NCBI GenBank assembly: GCA_009760855.2
Contig: WPIO01000001.1
Coordinates: 21,170,501-21,234,500 of the forward strand
Length of the DNA: 64,000 bases
Direction of reading: 5' to 3'
Source of the DNA: Cristatella mucedo
Lineage: Eukaryota > Bryozoa > Phylactolaemata > Cristatellidae
Under the pieces are notes generated by a model. That model worked only from the letters and a program-made list of their open reading frames with translations. It made no database searches and had not been told where the DNA came from. Numbering within the stretch: the first letter of the stretch is position 1; every line of letters starts with the position of its first letter. A program made the translations under genes and the position numbers. Shown in pieces: positions 1-12,137 of the stretch.

Positions 1-469
1 AGCATAGCATGCGTCACACGCTTTTCGTGTTGGCGGAGGTCTCTCTCAGTCCAGAGCCGCTGTGCGCATGTCCGTACTGGTGGCATTCCTCGGAGCCGAT
101 GCTAGACGATCGGAAGATGATCTAGAAGATCGGAGCTAGATGCTCTCGCAACTAGAACGAAGGTGCCCGGTTAATTGGCGCTCGCCGGCTGCTTCGTCGA
201 GCGCTGGCATTAGCCGGGCGAGCGCTCGCGCTCTCGGCAGCCGTGGTCGGTCGATGAACGCACGCCGAGGGCTAAAAATTCGAGACGAGCTACGTTTTCA
301 CCCGTGCGTCGCACCCGTCGCCCTCGTCGGACCTCTTGGCCGTAAACTTTACGGCGACCGATGCGCCCGAACATCTGCCGCCCGTTTATCCGCGGCGACC
401 GCTGACAGGATTTCTGCGGCAGCTGCAGCTCACGAGAGGTCGGCGGCACTTTTGGCTCCCGCAATTAAC
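1..469. other. GC-rich stretch, no gene recognised
   Basis: CpG-rich sequence downstream of the truncated 3' end of the LINE A copy. Short open frames exist on both strands, but none resembles a known protein and they overlap one another, as expected in GC-rich non-coding DNA. Confidence 0.5.
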
Positions 470-2960
470 CTCCCTTTCCCATTTCTGAATCGCGTTGGGT
501 TTGCCCATAACTAATAAGTTAGTTTTATCGCCGTTTAGTTTAAGAAAATTTGCTGCCATCCATGCGCGGATGTCATCAATACATGCAGCAAGTGAGTTGA
601 GAGAATTCGAGGTGCTCGAAGGCTGGGAGGGATCAAAGCAAAGGTACAACTGAGTGTCATCCACATAGAAGTGAAAGCCTAGATTGTGCTTGGCAATCAC
701 ATCAGTAAGAGGGAGAGTATAAACCGTGAAAAGAACCTGACCTAGCACAGAGCCCTGAGGTATTTCAAATTTCAGAGGTACCTCGGATGATCTTTGTTCA
801 TTCACCTCAATACTCTGGAGTCTGCCACCGAGATAGGACCTGAATCATTGCAGAGCAGTGCCAGTGATGCCCAGGCGAGATGAGAAGCGCTCTAGAAGAA
901 CTTTGTGATCGATAGTATCAAAAGCTGCCGAAAGATAGAGCAAAACAAGCAGAGACACTCTACCTATGTCTGCATTCCTAAGTAGGTCGTTGTCTACCCT
1001 AAGCAATGCTGACTCTGTGGAGTGATCAGCTCTAAAGCCAGACTGGAACTTACTAGCAAGGTTGTAAGTCTCAATGTATGAATTCAGCTGGTCTGCTACG
1101 ACCCTTTCCAGTGTCTTCGATAGGAATGGTTGAAGGGAGACTGGGCGGCTGTTGCTCAAGTTCTCTTGGTCTAGTGTCGCATTCTTGAGAAGTGGCCTGA
1201 CTACAGCTTTTTTGAAAGGTGCTGGGACATGACCTGTGGCTAATGACATATTAATGATGTTAGTTATGCATGGTAACAGCAGATCAATGCAATGTAGGAG
1301 CAGGACAATGGGAATTGGGTCCAGAGGACTTGTTGTCTTCTTTGATTGGGAGACGAACTTCAGGACTAGATCACTGGTGGCCTGCTTAAAAGTAGACATT
1401 GAGGTGCAGCCAAGAATCGGGGAACAACATTCTAGTGGGGATGTTGTCATCGCAGGGATGAACTACCTGATCTTGTCTATCTTTTGCACAAAGAATAGAG
1501 AGAAGCGATCGGCTAGATCATCACAAGGATCACTAGGTAATCAGGTAGTCTGGGAGCGGTTGAGGAGATGGTTGATTGTTGACATCAGCATTTTTGGATT
1601 GTGCATCTGTGATTCAACAATGTTTTTATAGAAGCTAGACTTGGCCTTTGCTAGGATCGATTGGTACGACCTACAGTAGTCTTCATATGCCTGTCGGTGG
1701 ACAGTCAGTCCTGATCTTGTGTATGTTTTTTTCAAGCTTGCGCTTAGTAGACCTGGCTAGTTTAATGTCTGTGGTAAACCATAGGCCGTCTGGGTGTGGG
1801 CGCACAGTGCGCTTTGTCAGAGGTGTAAACTCGTAGAGCGTGTCGGCTAGTGTCGTGTTGTAGCTATCTACCAATCATGACAGATCGGAGGGAGGACTGA
1901 GCAGCAGAGTTGAAGCAGATATTCTCGCATGGACAGCATCAATGTCAAGGGTCTTGAGGTTTCGCGATTCACAGGTTATTTTAGAGGAGGAGGAGGTGGG
2001 CACACACTGTAGATTAAATGAGATCTGCATGTGGTCAGATAAGCAGGATTTGGTAATAATTGGTGATGACAAAGTACAGTTGTATGAGAAAATCTGGTCG
2101 AGTGTGTGACCCTTGATGTGAGTAGGGCCATGCACACGAGCCACTAGAGACAATGAGTCAGTCAATGCACGAAATTCGGTGCTGAAAGCGTCAGATAAGT
2201 TATCAAAGTGGACGTTGAAATCACCCATAACGAGGAAGGATCGATTTCTTGCACACAGAATCAAAATGAGATCGGAGAAATCTGAGATGAAGGAGGATTT
2301 GGTACCTGGTGGGCGATAGACTACTGCCACTGTCGGTAGCTTGTTTTCGGATGAGACCAGGACAATTGATTCAAAAGACTGCTTCGAGGGTACTGCAAAT
2401 GGCTTGAAGTTGAATTTCGAGCGCACGATAATAGCAACTCCACCTCCAGCTTTTATTGATCTATGGGTGTGAAAGAACGAGAAACCAGATAGGGTAGCGT
2501 CTTTAATCGTCGGGCAGTTTATCTATTTTTATGTTTTCAGTTAGGAAAAGCAGGTCGATACCATTTTCGGAAATAAGGTCGCTTATTATCAGAGGTTGAT
2601 TGCACATTGAGCGAGGATTCTAAAGGCAAGCGTTAAGTCTGGCCGATGAAATTATAACAGGCCTGATGACCACTAAGTTAGAGAGATCCAGAGTGACGCA
2701 TGTGGGGGAGCGTGCTGAGCGGTTCGAGACAATACTAGGAATACTAAACGAGCGGGTACTCAGCTCGAAGTTCCTGCCCAACGGTGTCTGACCTGGCGGC
2801 TACGGGGTGCTTTCTTTTGCTAATGCATAGTTCATGAATCTTAGCAACAACATTAATATCTAGGAATGCATTTGATCTACGATGGCGAAGCGATAACAGC
2901 CGCTGACGATCATAACTAACATGCAGGTTACTAGCCGCCGGCGTAGCTAAGGCAGCCGCC
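470..2960 (-). mobile_element. LINE A copy (L2/CR1-type), endonuclease and RT remnants
   Basis: Read on the minus strand, from about 2960 downwards. First comes an ORF2 N-terminal segment (RQRLLSLRHR, about 2900). An AP-endonuclease follows at about 2430-1875, with VVYRPPG, the catalytic-type GDFNVHFDN and SDHMQI. Then comes a linker (1735-1541) and a reverse transcriptase at about 1450-480, with the first catalytic block LSAAFDTIDH and the second block FYVDDTQLY. In the L2/CR1 group this protein nicks target DNA and reverse-transcribes the element RNA in place. The copy is dead: the frame is broken by several stops and shifts. It stops after the RT palm, so the thumb, C-terminal part and 3' UTR are missing, probably through deletion at about 470. 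Its 5' side abuts the hAT remnant. The clade call rests on motif style and not on a search. Confidence 0.88.
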
Positions 2961-5100
2961 GGCGTGGGAGACCCAGCAGCCCGAAGCGATAAGCGTTTAG
3001 ATATCCATAGGCACGTAATTTCTTTCGCGCTACGGTCAAATAATGATTCGTAAAGCAACCTTCACATTCGGGAAAATGTCTGCGAGGTCGAATTTCAGAA
3101 TATAGTACACCACGTCGCAGGCTCTCCTGCATTCGGGAGAGAGCACATGTGAGAGTGACCGAAGCTCCTGTGCCAGCTACGCCATTCCGATGTTCACAAT
3201 GACAACTTCCCCTTCGGCATGTGCTGCTAGTGAAGTGGACACAGCTGCACCATGATCTAGTTAGTAGCTTCTTATTTTCCTGGCGTTTTAGCTAAGGCAT
3301 ATCTGTGTGAGAAAAGAATGCCAAGATGCCACCGTATGCTCAACATGGCAAAACATTCACCAAGGAAGACAGGAGTGACGTCAATTCCGTGAAAGAAGAA
3401 CTGCACTGTGAATTTGTGCAAAGCGTTGACGAGAAAGCCCTAGCTAGTCTCGACCGTCATATCCAAACTGGCACGGCACACGTCGGCAGCTTCAGCCGGC
3501 ATCTCGGCTGGTATGTCTAGTTGTTCACATGGGTTTGTTGCCGCGTCGACATCCAATGAGAAGAAAGTGTGACTTTTGCAATAGCTACGTAGCAAGTACT
3601 ACGTGGCTCTGATAACCTCATGGGTGACATCAATTAACCTTTTTTCTTCCCGAAGTATCTTGCTGACTTAGCAGATCGTGTCATATTATCAAACACGGTC
3701 GGAACAAGAAACGAGCGATTCCTTCTGCTAGCGAGTTCTCCTCAGAGTACGCTTTGGAACCTTTGCCTTAGGAAGGATCACGTATGCTGGAGCTGCGAGG
3801 ATGTCCTTGGCTTGCAATCAAAGTGCTTTTACTCTGGAAATCTTTCTTTCCTAGCGAATGTCTTATGCATATTTCGCAGCAGGGAGCAGATATCTTTCAA
3901 TGCGTTGCATCTGGAAGTTGAGCCCGCAAAAAATGAACACACTAGCTGCAGATAACTAAAGAAAGATATGGCCGTTACCGAAGGGACTACTGCATCTCAG
4001 ACAGCAAGGTGGAGACTGTGATTAGTGCTAGGCAAATATAATGCTCGGGCATTTTTTTTAGGAGTCGTGCTTGCACACAGAATTATCTTCCATTTATGTT
4101 GCAGCCATTATCGTAAGCTTAGCCTCTGCCATCCGTCAGTTTCAGCCCGAACTGACCGAGCTTCCCTAAGAGTGACTTAAAAAGTCCGGCACCACTTGTG
4201 TGTCAGCCACTTTCAGAAACCTCCAGAAAGTACCATTTAATTGCTGCCTTGTCCTTTTGAAAGTTCCCCGAAACCAGCGATCACGGTCACTTGCTCGTAG
4301 TGGCTGATATCCGGCGTGCAATCGGCGTACAATACTATAGTATTTAGCATCCTTTGCGAAATAAAATGCGATCAGAAATGAGACTGGTCAATTAGTTATG
4401 ACTTTCAGGCCCCGGATAGTGGGCCACTGTTTTTGCATTCTGAATGCATTGTAAGTGTTCGGCCATTGAGGGATCAAACTTTGCAAGTAGTTGAACAACG
4501 TTAAGAAAAATTCCGTTCCATGAACGTATAGCCTATCGGAATTACCACAAAAGACCATATTCCTCTGCTAAAAACGGTACGATTGCTACGATGCGTTCCA
4601 ACACGGCGCAGCAGTAATGAGCCTTGTCTGTTCCCCCTAAAGCTAACGTCTGTCTCTCAAGAGTGGAGGCATTTTAAAGACGTAACTCAAGCTCCGTCAA
4701 GTCCATCATGTGATCCCTGCGGTCCCTTGACTTCTCATGCTCCTACAAGGCATTACTCAAGTATTATCAACTGCTGAAGCCTTTAGACGCTGGTCTCATT
4801 TTCGTCCCACCAAACAACTTGCAACAGAAACCGTGTACGGCGGCGTTCTGCTGTTCGGAATGGACAAACCACGCTCGGAACATCCATCGTTTCTCGATTT
4901 GGCATCGTCGTAAAATAGAAGTCCGGATCGAATCTACTTTTCTTACTTGGACAGGCCGAAGTTTCGCAATGTCAATATGTAAACCGTCGCGTATACTTTC
5001 TGGCCCAGATGCACGATCACTACGGGGACAAGCGACTTCTAGTGGCATGGCTTGCACCCCTTAGGGCCGACTCTCGAACGTTAGTTGGTTGTGGCTGATT
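2961..5100 (-). pseudogene. Decayed hAT transposase (DUF4371/ZMYM1-like)
   Basis: Minus-strand remnant recognisable piece by piece in changing frames. At about 5030-4810 is a TTF-type zinc-finger region: SGPESIRDGLHIDIAKLRP, then WMFRAWFVHSEQQNAAVHG and FCCKLFGG. At about 4350-4280 is the DUF4371 core, AKYYSIV then DCTPDISHYEQVTVI across a frameshift. At about 4130-4100 is AYDNGCNINGR, preceded by a stop inside the usual CRGQGYDNG motif. At about 4020 is NHSLHLAVCDA. At about 3110-3040 is the C-terminal dimerisation region, DIFPNVKVALRII. This order matches cut-and-paste hAT transposases of the ZMYM1-like group. Many stops and shifts show it is inactive. Terminal inverted repeats and target duplications were not found. 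LINE A begins where the C-terminus fades, so the LINE may have inserted into or beside it. Confidence 0.8.
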
Positions 5101-6190
5101 TGCAGTGTTCGTAGTTTATGGGCCGATTACATTTATGTCCTAGTTGTGTTGTGCTGTGTTGTGTTGTGTTATGTCCCAGTTATCCAAGTCTCATGGCCTC
5201 GTTATTCCCGCTGAAGGCAGTTTGTGGCCCAGTGGAGTCTACGGCAGTACTGCCGGTTTATGGGCCATTTCGATTTATGGCGGTGATGGTTTAACGAGTT
5301 TTAAGCAATGGCCTGCAGAGGCCAGGATTTTGAGATTTGGACGCCTGGTAGGGCGGTCGAGCATTCGCTGGTTGGTCAGCGTCCGTGTGGAAATGCATGT
5401 GTTAGAAAATCGTTACTGTGTTTTCGTGTGCCGGCGAGGATGCGCCGTTCGTATCAATAATTTAGATTTTTAAAGAAAGTGCCAAAATAGTAAAATACTT
5501 AGCTATTCAATGCAATTAAAAGTATTTACTGTTAGTTTTTTCCACTGTAGGTCCCTGAATATCCGAGGCCCCTAAACAGCCGAAAGGATTCCAGGGCTCA
5601 CGCAAAGGCACTATTAATACGACTGGTAATAAATTATTGCTAGACTTACATGATTTCGTCCAGAAGGTAAACAATACCAGTATTTCTTAACTTTTTCTGA
5701 GAAAAACCTAATTATAGTATCGTGATTTGAGCAGAGGAGGCATCGGGTCGACCCTGCGGCCAGATGGTGGCACTTTTGGAGCACGCTTCAGCCAACACGT
5801 CTTTCACCAAGTGTCACGATATCGAGAAAGTGTCCAGGCGCGTGCTGCGGAATATGTATTTTTCCGATTGGAATACATAAATGAAAAGCAGAGGCGCCGT
5901 TTGCCGAGGCATCTTACAGTAATATCGGCGAATTGTTTTTAGTATGGCTGCCGGTGCATGTAATTGAGCGTGACGGACTTCCGATTTGACTGTTCTCGTA
6001 CGACTTTATTCAAGTCGGTACAGCATCTAAATTTTTAAATCAAGTCCAATTAAAGATGTTCTTTCCCATAAATGTTTTTGGAGACAAAAACGTTTGGTAA
6101 TATTTAGATAAGAACTTTAATTGCCCGGGGTTTTTCTAAAAATTGGCCCGCGAAGGCCAGGGCGAGACCAAGTGTAGCGCGGCGGTAGCC
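5101..6190. other. No gene recognised
   Basis: Mixed-composition sequence with a short degenerate TGTTG tract near 5145-5170. A 109-codon open frame (5144-5473) starts inside that tract and resembles nothing known. I see no gene or clear repeat. Confidence 0.45.
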
Positions 6191-6200
6191 GAGCTCCAAC

Positions 6201-6286
6201 TGTCCTCGCTCTCTTCATGTCCTTGTTCTCTTCCTGTCCTCGCTCTCTTCCTGTCCCTCGCTCTCTTCCTGTCCTCGCTCTCTTCC
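6201..6286. repeat. 17-bp minisatellite, 5 units
   Basis: Five tandem units of TGTCCTCGCTCTCTTCC, the first two with substitutions and the fourth with one extra C. They sit 65 bp upstream of the giant CT tract, which may have grown from the same pyrimidine-rich seed. Confidence 0.85.
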
Positions 6287-6351
6287 GATCTGACCCGCGC
6301 CGACTCGTTGCTTATGCAGCTGCCGCGTGCAGCTGCACAAGCAGACGCTGA

Positions 6352-7040
<689 letters not shown>

Positions 7041-7328
7041 AAACGAGCAGGGAAAGCCTGTTGCTAGCCATTGGCGGCTAAAAGTCCAGACCGAGAACAG
7101 CTCACGGAAGTCCCGGTCACCAAAAAGTCACCCAAGGCTGGCCTTGACTGGCTCCGACCAGCTCGCGCTTCCGCTTTCTCGCTCGAACTTCGACCTCACA
7201 AAGTTCTCGAAGAGTTATTGTCTTCAAGGAGGCGTCCGCTAAAGCGTTAAGCTAAAGCTCGTTCGGTCAGTTATCGCTTCCTAGTCTCAGCTCGTTGGGC
7301 ATCTGGGCGCGAGCTCTGTTCTGAATAC

Positions 7329-7496
7329 TAGCTGATTTAACAGCCTCTTTTATATATAGCGACGGACGAGCATTTACGGCGATGGCCACCGCTTGCAGTG
7401 GCGATATAGGATTGCCCACTGCAGGATTCGAACCCAAGACCTCAAGACTGAGGTAGAGAAAATCAACCGCCTTACCTGGTGTGCCATCACGGCTCA
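7329..7496 (-). mobile_element. SINE I copy
   Basis: On the minus strand: tRNA-like head TGAGCCGTGATGGCAC with an A-box-like region, a B box GGTTCGAATCC, the internal CTGCAGTGGGCAAT hairpin region, then the tail ending GGCTGTTAAATCAGCTA. The A and B boxes are the RNA polymerase III promoter elements expected in a tRNA-derived SINE. Confidence 0.88.
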
Positions 7497-8375
7497 CCAA
7501 AGCTGCCTGAAGCCATTTCGATTCTCTGCGATGTAAGGAATAGCGTACAGCGTATTTCCACGGACCGGCAAAAATCGTCCATTGGATGTCAGCGGGCCCC
7601 GCCACTTATCGAAATGGGTGAATTATCAGGACTTTCGTGCACGATGTCGGAAGACACGGCATCAACTTGAGAGCTCTGCGCAGTGCGTCTCCATTTCTTG
7701 CTTCTCTCTCTTCCGCTACGAATCCCCTGGAATGTCTAGAGCGTATCTACCAACACTGCGAGGCTTGCGAGTAGTCGCTTTGAGTGGGCAGTGCCGAAAG
7801 TCACCCGGGTCGTTTCCTGCGCGAAGCCTGACGAGCCGAGAGCAGATGCGCTGCTTGTTCTTCTTTTTCCGACCGGTCCCGATCATCTAAAGGCATCTGA
7901 ACAGTTGCGTTCCAAAGGCCTCACGAACTCAGTTTCTTCATTCTAGGCTCGCGCACTGTGGACGAGATGACAATAAAAAATTATAGACCGTCCGCGCTCT
8001 GCGTGTTCCAAATAGATTTTTCTGATAGCAATAGGCCGCTATAGCTGGAGGTGGTCGACTGACTAGCTGTTACAAATTTGGCTTGCAGCTATCTTGTCCG
8101 TATCCCTAATGCAGACAAAACTCTATTTGACAGCAGCGGACGTTTACTGGTGTTCGACAGCGGCCATGACGCACACTAACGGTCTGTGACCTAGAACTGA
8201 AATCAGCTCCACTGCCAATACCGAGTCTGGAATCACAACTACCGGCCTATCTCAGGGCGCCGCCTTTTTACGGCATTGGCAATAAACTACGTATAATCGC
8301 ATAATCTCACATAATAATTATACGCCGTAATCCGGCTGGTTTAGCCGGCGCCGCCGTTTCGTCATGACGGTTAGT
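7497..8375. other. No gene recognised
   Basis: No conserved protein, RNA gene or clear repeat was seen. A 102-codon open frame at 7582-7890 resembles nothing known and overlaps other frames. Confidence 0.4.
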
Positions 8376-8450
8376 AATGATAATATATTTGTAAGGTGCC
8401 CTCAGAGAGCTTAATCTCTTTCTTGGCACTCTACATGCGTATGCTGTAAC
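8376..8450 (-). mobile_element. LINE A/SINE II-type 3' tail fragment
   Basis: On the minus strand it reads AGTGCCAAGAAAGAGATTAA, then CTCTGAGGGCACC and an AT-rich end. This is the conserved 3' stem-loop of LINE A. Only the 3' end is present, as expected from 5' truncation during target-primed reverse transcription. Confidence 0.8.
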
Positions 8451-9224
8451 AGTAGGGCCGTGCCTTTTTAGCTTCCGATAGAGCCGATTTCGAAAGCTGA
8501 CCATTCTAGTGATTCTGTGGCCGAAGGCTTTGTCTCCCGGGCGCCTCAAACCAACAGCGACTCGGCACTGGAACGCTGAAGTGACGACGCCACGCAGAAG
8601 GCTCCTACAATGGCTTCCTTTCAGGTCTGGCGGCCCCTACCTGCGTCCTGAAATGCCGCACGTCGAAAGAACAACGGAGCTGCAAGCCGCCTCTCGCCCT
8701 CAGAAAAATACGGTAGCCTCTCCTGTAACCCGACTTCTCTCATCTGCGGGAGAAAGGCGTGTTGCCTTTTCAAGTCATCCAAAGCAATCGTTGCACTCAT
8801 AGTGGGGAAAGTCGCCCGCGGAAGTCTCGTATTCTTCCAATAGTAATATGTATACCGCATCCAATAAGAATCGTTATTACTCATCCGACAAGAATTCGGT
8901 ACCCCCCACCTGGGCCGCCGCAGGGTAGGCTTACTTGGTCTCATTCACGAAATCGATGGCCTCTCTCAGATGACGCACGCTGAACACGTGCGCCGAAGGT
9001 GCGCCGCCCTATTGGGCAGTGTGGACCTTCTAAAAATGGGCTGCCTGCCGGTATCGTGCAGCCTGCGCGTAGCGTAAGCCTCTTTAGAACCGGTGTCTAA
9101 AAATAGAAGTTGCCGCTCCCACGTGCAGATCCCGAAGCGGGCCAGGAGCCCGGCAGGTTGGTCTAAAGAGATTCCTTCTGTAGCACGCATCGCCCGTTTA
9201 GAAAAATTACAGCCCCTTTGAAAA
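8451..9224. other. No gene recognised
   Basis: Unique-looking sequence. Open frames of 74-107 codons on both strands overlap one another and match nothing I know. Confidence 0.4.
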
Positions 9225-9230
9225 GCGCTA

Positions 9231-9249
9231 TAGCGCCATCTGGTAGTCC
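9231..9249 (-). promoter_or_regulatory. CTCF-like motif
   Basis: TAGCGCCATCTGGTAGTCC agrees at about 15 of 19 positions with the reverse complement of the vertebrate CTCF consensus (core CCASNAGRKGGCGC). It is preceded by the 12-bp palindrome GCGCTATAGCGC (9225-9236), which overlaps it. Binding is inferred from the motif alone; bilaterian CTCF proteins share this core. Confidence 0.3.
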
Positions 9250-9255
9250 TGGCAG

Positions 9256-9290
9256 CTGAGCGCGGCGCGCCCTTGGCGCGCCGCGCTCAG
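9256..9290. repeat. Perfect 16-bp GC-rich hairpin
   Basis: CTGAGCGCGGCGCGCC (9256-9271), loop CTT, then the exact reverse complement (9275-9290). The stem has 14 G/C pairs of 16. It is not part of any LINE or SINE family seen in the window. Confidence 0.92.
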
Positions 9291-9621
9291 AGGCTCCTTT
9301 ACTTCGGCGCGCGCCCAGCAAGAGAATTTGAATGGTCCGGCTGCAGACGGCATTCGTCGTGCGGCGGCAATCGGCACCTCCGACTGCTCTTCTTTGTCTG
9401 CGTACCTCCTTGCATCCCGCCGCGTGACTGCGCCACGTCCTAAGCTAGTTCATTGCCAGTGGATAGCCCTCGTTTGGAAAAACGCTGAATACGCGCCGCG
9501 TGACCCCGCATGTTTACTCGCTCTCTGGAAGCCCGATCGGCCCATTTAGGGAAGCCTGCTAGCTAAACGGAGGAGGGCTCCCGAGCTTACGGGACAAAAG
9601 GAGCCGTTCTCGGCGGAGCTT
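9291..9621. other. No gene recognised
   Basis: GC-rich at the start (more GCGCGC), then ordinary sequence. Nothing recognisable. Confidence 0.4.
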
Positions 9622-10748
9622 TAAAGTAATGTAATGTAATGTATCTCCGTCTGTAACTCCACAAAGTCATAAAGACCATGCGGGCGTTACGCAGGAGAGT
9701 TTTGTATAGCGCACTCACAGCCTAAGCGGCTTTCGGTACGCATTCGGTAGCCAACAGACTTCGTCTCACGCAACAAAGAGAAAGTGGGAAGCATAGCAGA
9801 GTTAGGAGAGCAGTTGAGGTAGTGAGTAGCATAGAAGTAGCAGTTCAGGACCGCTGAAAAGGATGAGCCATAGTCCGCAGTTGGAGAGTAGATGTCGTTG
9901 CGTAAGAATTGTGGAAGCGAGTTCCACAGTCTAGGACCTGCAAAGCTAAAGCTTCTGTCGCCAACTGTCTTTAAGCGGAGGAATGGGACAGCTAATTTAT
10001 TGTCCACACAGGACCTGATGGCGCGAACAGGCTGAAACTGATGCAGCAGTTCAGCTAGGTACGAAGGAGCCAAGCCGTGGCGGGCCTTGTGGGTCAGCGT
10101 CACAACTTTGCTCTGTATCCTTTGCTCAACCGGCAACCATCCTAGCTCTTTCAGCAAAGGAGACACGTGCTCAAACCGCTGGGACTTGAAGACCAGCCTT
10201 GACGCCATATTCATAGTCCGCTGTAGTGGCATAATAGCTTTCTTTGGTAGCCCAGCCAAAAGGGAATTACAATAATCAAGCCGAGACAGAACTAAAGTGC
10301 TAGTTAAATTTTTTACAAGCCACTGTGGGAGACAGCTTCTAATCTTGGATAGGGATCGGATGTGATGGCTAGCTGTAGAGGCAGTCTTCTGAATGAAGCT
10401 TTTGAAATTGAGGCAGCTGTCGAACACGACACCTAGATTACGAGCACGTGGTGAAGGTCGCACAATAGCATCGCCTATTAGAACAGCAAAGCCTTTTAAT
10501 CCAGCCACACGCTTAGGGTGTCCTATGAGAAGCAGTTCGGTTTTATCGTCATTTAATTTCAGGAAGTTTTCCGACATCCAGGATCGAATATCGGCAAGGC
10601 AAGCATTCAGTTTCTCAGTTGCTGCAGCAGATTCCGACGGTTTAAATGACAAATACAACTGAGTATCGTCAGCATAGAAGTGATATCCTATTCCATGGGC
10701 CTTAATCACTTTTCCCAGAGGTTGCGTATAAATGGATGTAAACTTAAG
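9622..10748 (-). mobile_element. LINE B copy, intact RT C-terminal half
   Basis: On the minus strand an uninterrupted frame runs from KFTSIYTQPLGKVIKAHG (about 10745) through the catalytic FHFYADD-type block (YHFYADDTQLYLSF) and the thumb region (LDYCNSLLAGLP, then QRTMNMASRLVF). It continues to the C-terminal block DRSFSFAGPRLWNSLP and stops at 9687. The open frame from the first ATG is 340 codons. After the stop comes a short 3' UTR ending TTTGTGGAGTTACAGACGG, followed by a TTACA pentanucleotide tail (about 9622-9641). The element is 5'-truncated inside the RT domain, a typical dead-on-arrival copy. With no frameshift it is probably the youngest LINE insertion here. An L2/CR1-type relative of LINE A, it has a different 3' end. 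Confidence 0.92.
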
Positions 10749-10750
10749 GC

Positions 10751-10925
10751 CAGCTGATTATATAGCCTTATTTTAACTTAATTTTAATAGCTGCAGTTTT
10801 AGAGTTTTAGCGGCTATCGCCACCGCTCGCGTGGGCAATGCAGCATTGCTTGCAGCAGGACTCGAACCTACGACAAGCACATCTTGAAATGCTTTTCGGT
10901 CGCCTTTCGCCGGTGAGGGAGCTAA
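10751..10925 (-). mobile_element. SINE I copy, divergent
   Basis: Minus strand. The degenerate tail (10751-10775, from CAGCTGATTATATAGCC on the + strand) is followed by the internal block and the B-box region, GGATTCGAAC-like on the minus strand (about 10856-10868). Its tail lies 3 bp from the truncated end of LINE B. Confidence 0.65.
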
Positions 10926-11165
10926 AACCTCTTCTATCCTCATTCTGCCCATGGGTCTGAACCCGGCAGATGGTCCAGCTATATTGATGCTGTGGAAAGC
11001 TGAAAATGAAGTGGAATAAGGGCCTAAGAATGGAGAAAAAGAATGCCGCGCGGATCGCTAAACGACTCTGTGCGAGAAATGGCATAGTATTGTTTTTCTT
11101 TCTGTTTAAAAAATGTGTGCTTGATTTTCAATTATTTAAATTTTACTTTATCTTATATGATTCTT

Positions 11166-11290
11166 TTGCATAGCGCCCTAAGAAAACTCCATCTCTATCC
11201 AGGCGCTTTACATATTCCACTGGGCTTGAGCCCACGACCTCGGCCAGACCTTGGTCGGGGCGAGCACCTTAACCACTGGTCCTATGCCGT
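11166..11290 (-). mobile_element. SINE II copy
   Basis: On the minus strand: tRNA-like head CCAGTGGTTAAGGTGCTCGC, a B-box region GAGGTCGTGGGCTCAAGCCC, then a tail GTAAAGCGCCTGGATAGAGA leading to GGGCGCTATGCAAAAGAAT. The tail repeats the LINE A 3' stem-loop. Confidence 0.87.
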
Positions 11291-12137
11291 CCCTTGTGGG
11301 ATACTGTTTAGCCTGTTTAAAATCTTGCAGACCCGTCGATAGCGTTTCCCATCAAGACAGCGAGAAAAGTCTGTGGAGTTCGAGGCCATACGCTGGACAG
11401 CTCAGCTCAGTAGCTCCCATTGCAGACGGATAAAAGACTCCACGAGGCGGTGCAGACCACTAGCGACTTAGTTTCATCAACGCCCGCTGTACTTCCGGTA
11501 GTACTAAGTCCTCGGTAGGTAAAACTGCACTATTTCCGTGACATTAAGAGACAACTCGGTCCTTTATTCGCGGAAAGTTTCGTGAGCTGCTTTAAGAGGC
11601 AAGAAGCGACTTTACGGCCCCATCTTTGAACGCAGCCGCAGCACTATTACGACCATCTTTGAACCAGGCAGCACTATTGTTTGCTAGCATTAGCTTGCGC
11701 TAGCAGCTGCATTCTGTTTTTGTCTGCTTGTGCCAGTTTATGGCGAAGTCGTCATTCCGTTTCAGCTAGCGGCGCATCCTCAATTTTGACGCGCAGGATG
11801 CGGAGGATGAGCTGACTCGCGCGACCCTTGCCTCGATTTCGCTTTCGTTGAACTTTTAAGGGTAAGACTGAACCGTGACCTCGGCAGAACCAGCCAATCG
11901 TAGCGGTGGCACGCCTCAAACGGGGCGTGCCGCACGGCTCTCACGAACAGCTGTGTGCCGCCACTCCCCACGCTACACCCTCAATGGAGGGCTACATGTT
12001 GACCTTGAAGGGCGTGTCAGCAATGCCAAAGTCTTTGTCTCCACAATGGCGCTCGAATCCGAGTATCGCTGGAAAGCGCGTACCGGAAAATGAATTTTTT
12101 CAATAATGCTGACCGCTACGAGCAAGATTTTTACTTC
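11291..12137. other. No gene recognised
   Basis: No protein, RNA or repeat feature was recognised. Short open frames (60-75 codons) overlap on both strands. Confidence 0.4.

Noticed and set aside
7329-7496. tRNA gene
   Set aside because: A and B boxes are present, but the cloverleaf is degenerate, and the same unit with a fixed tail recurs many times, so it is a SINE. The same applies to the other SINE I and II copies.
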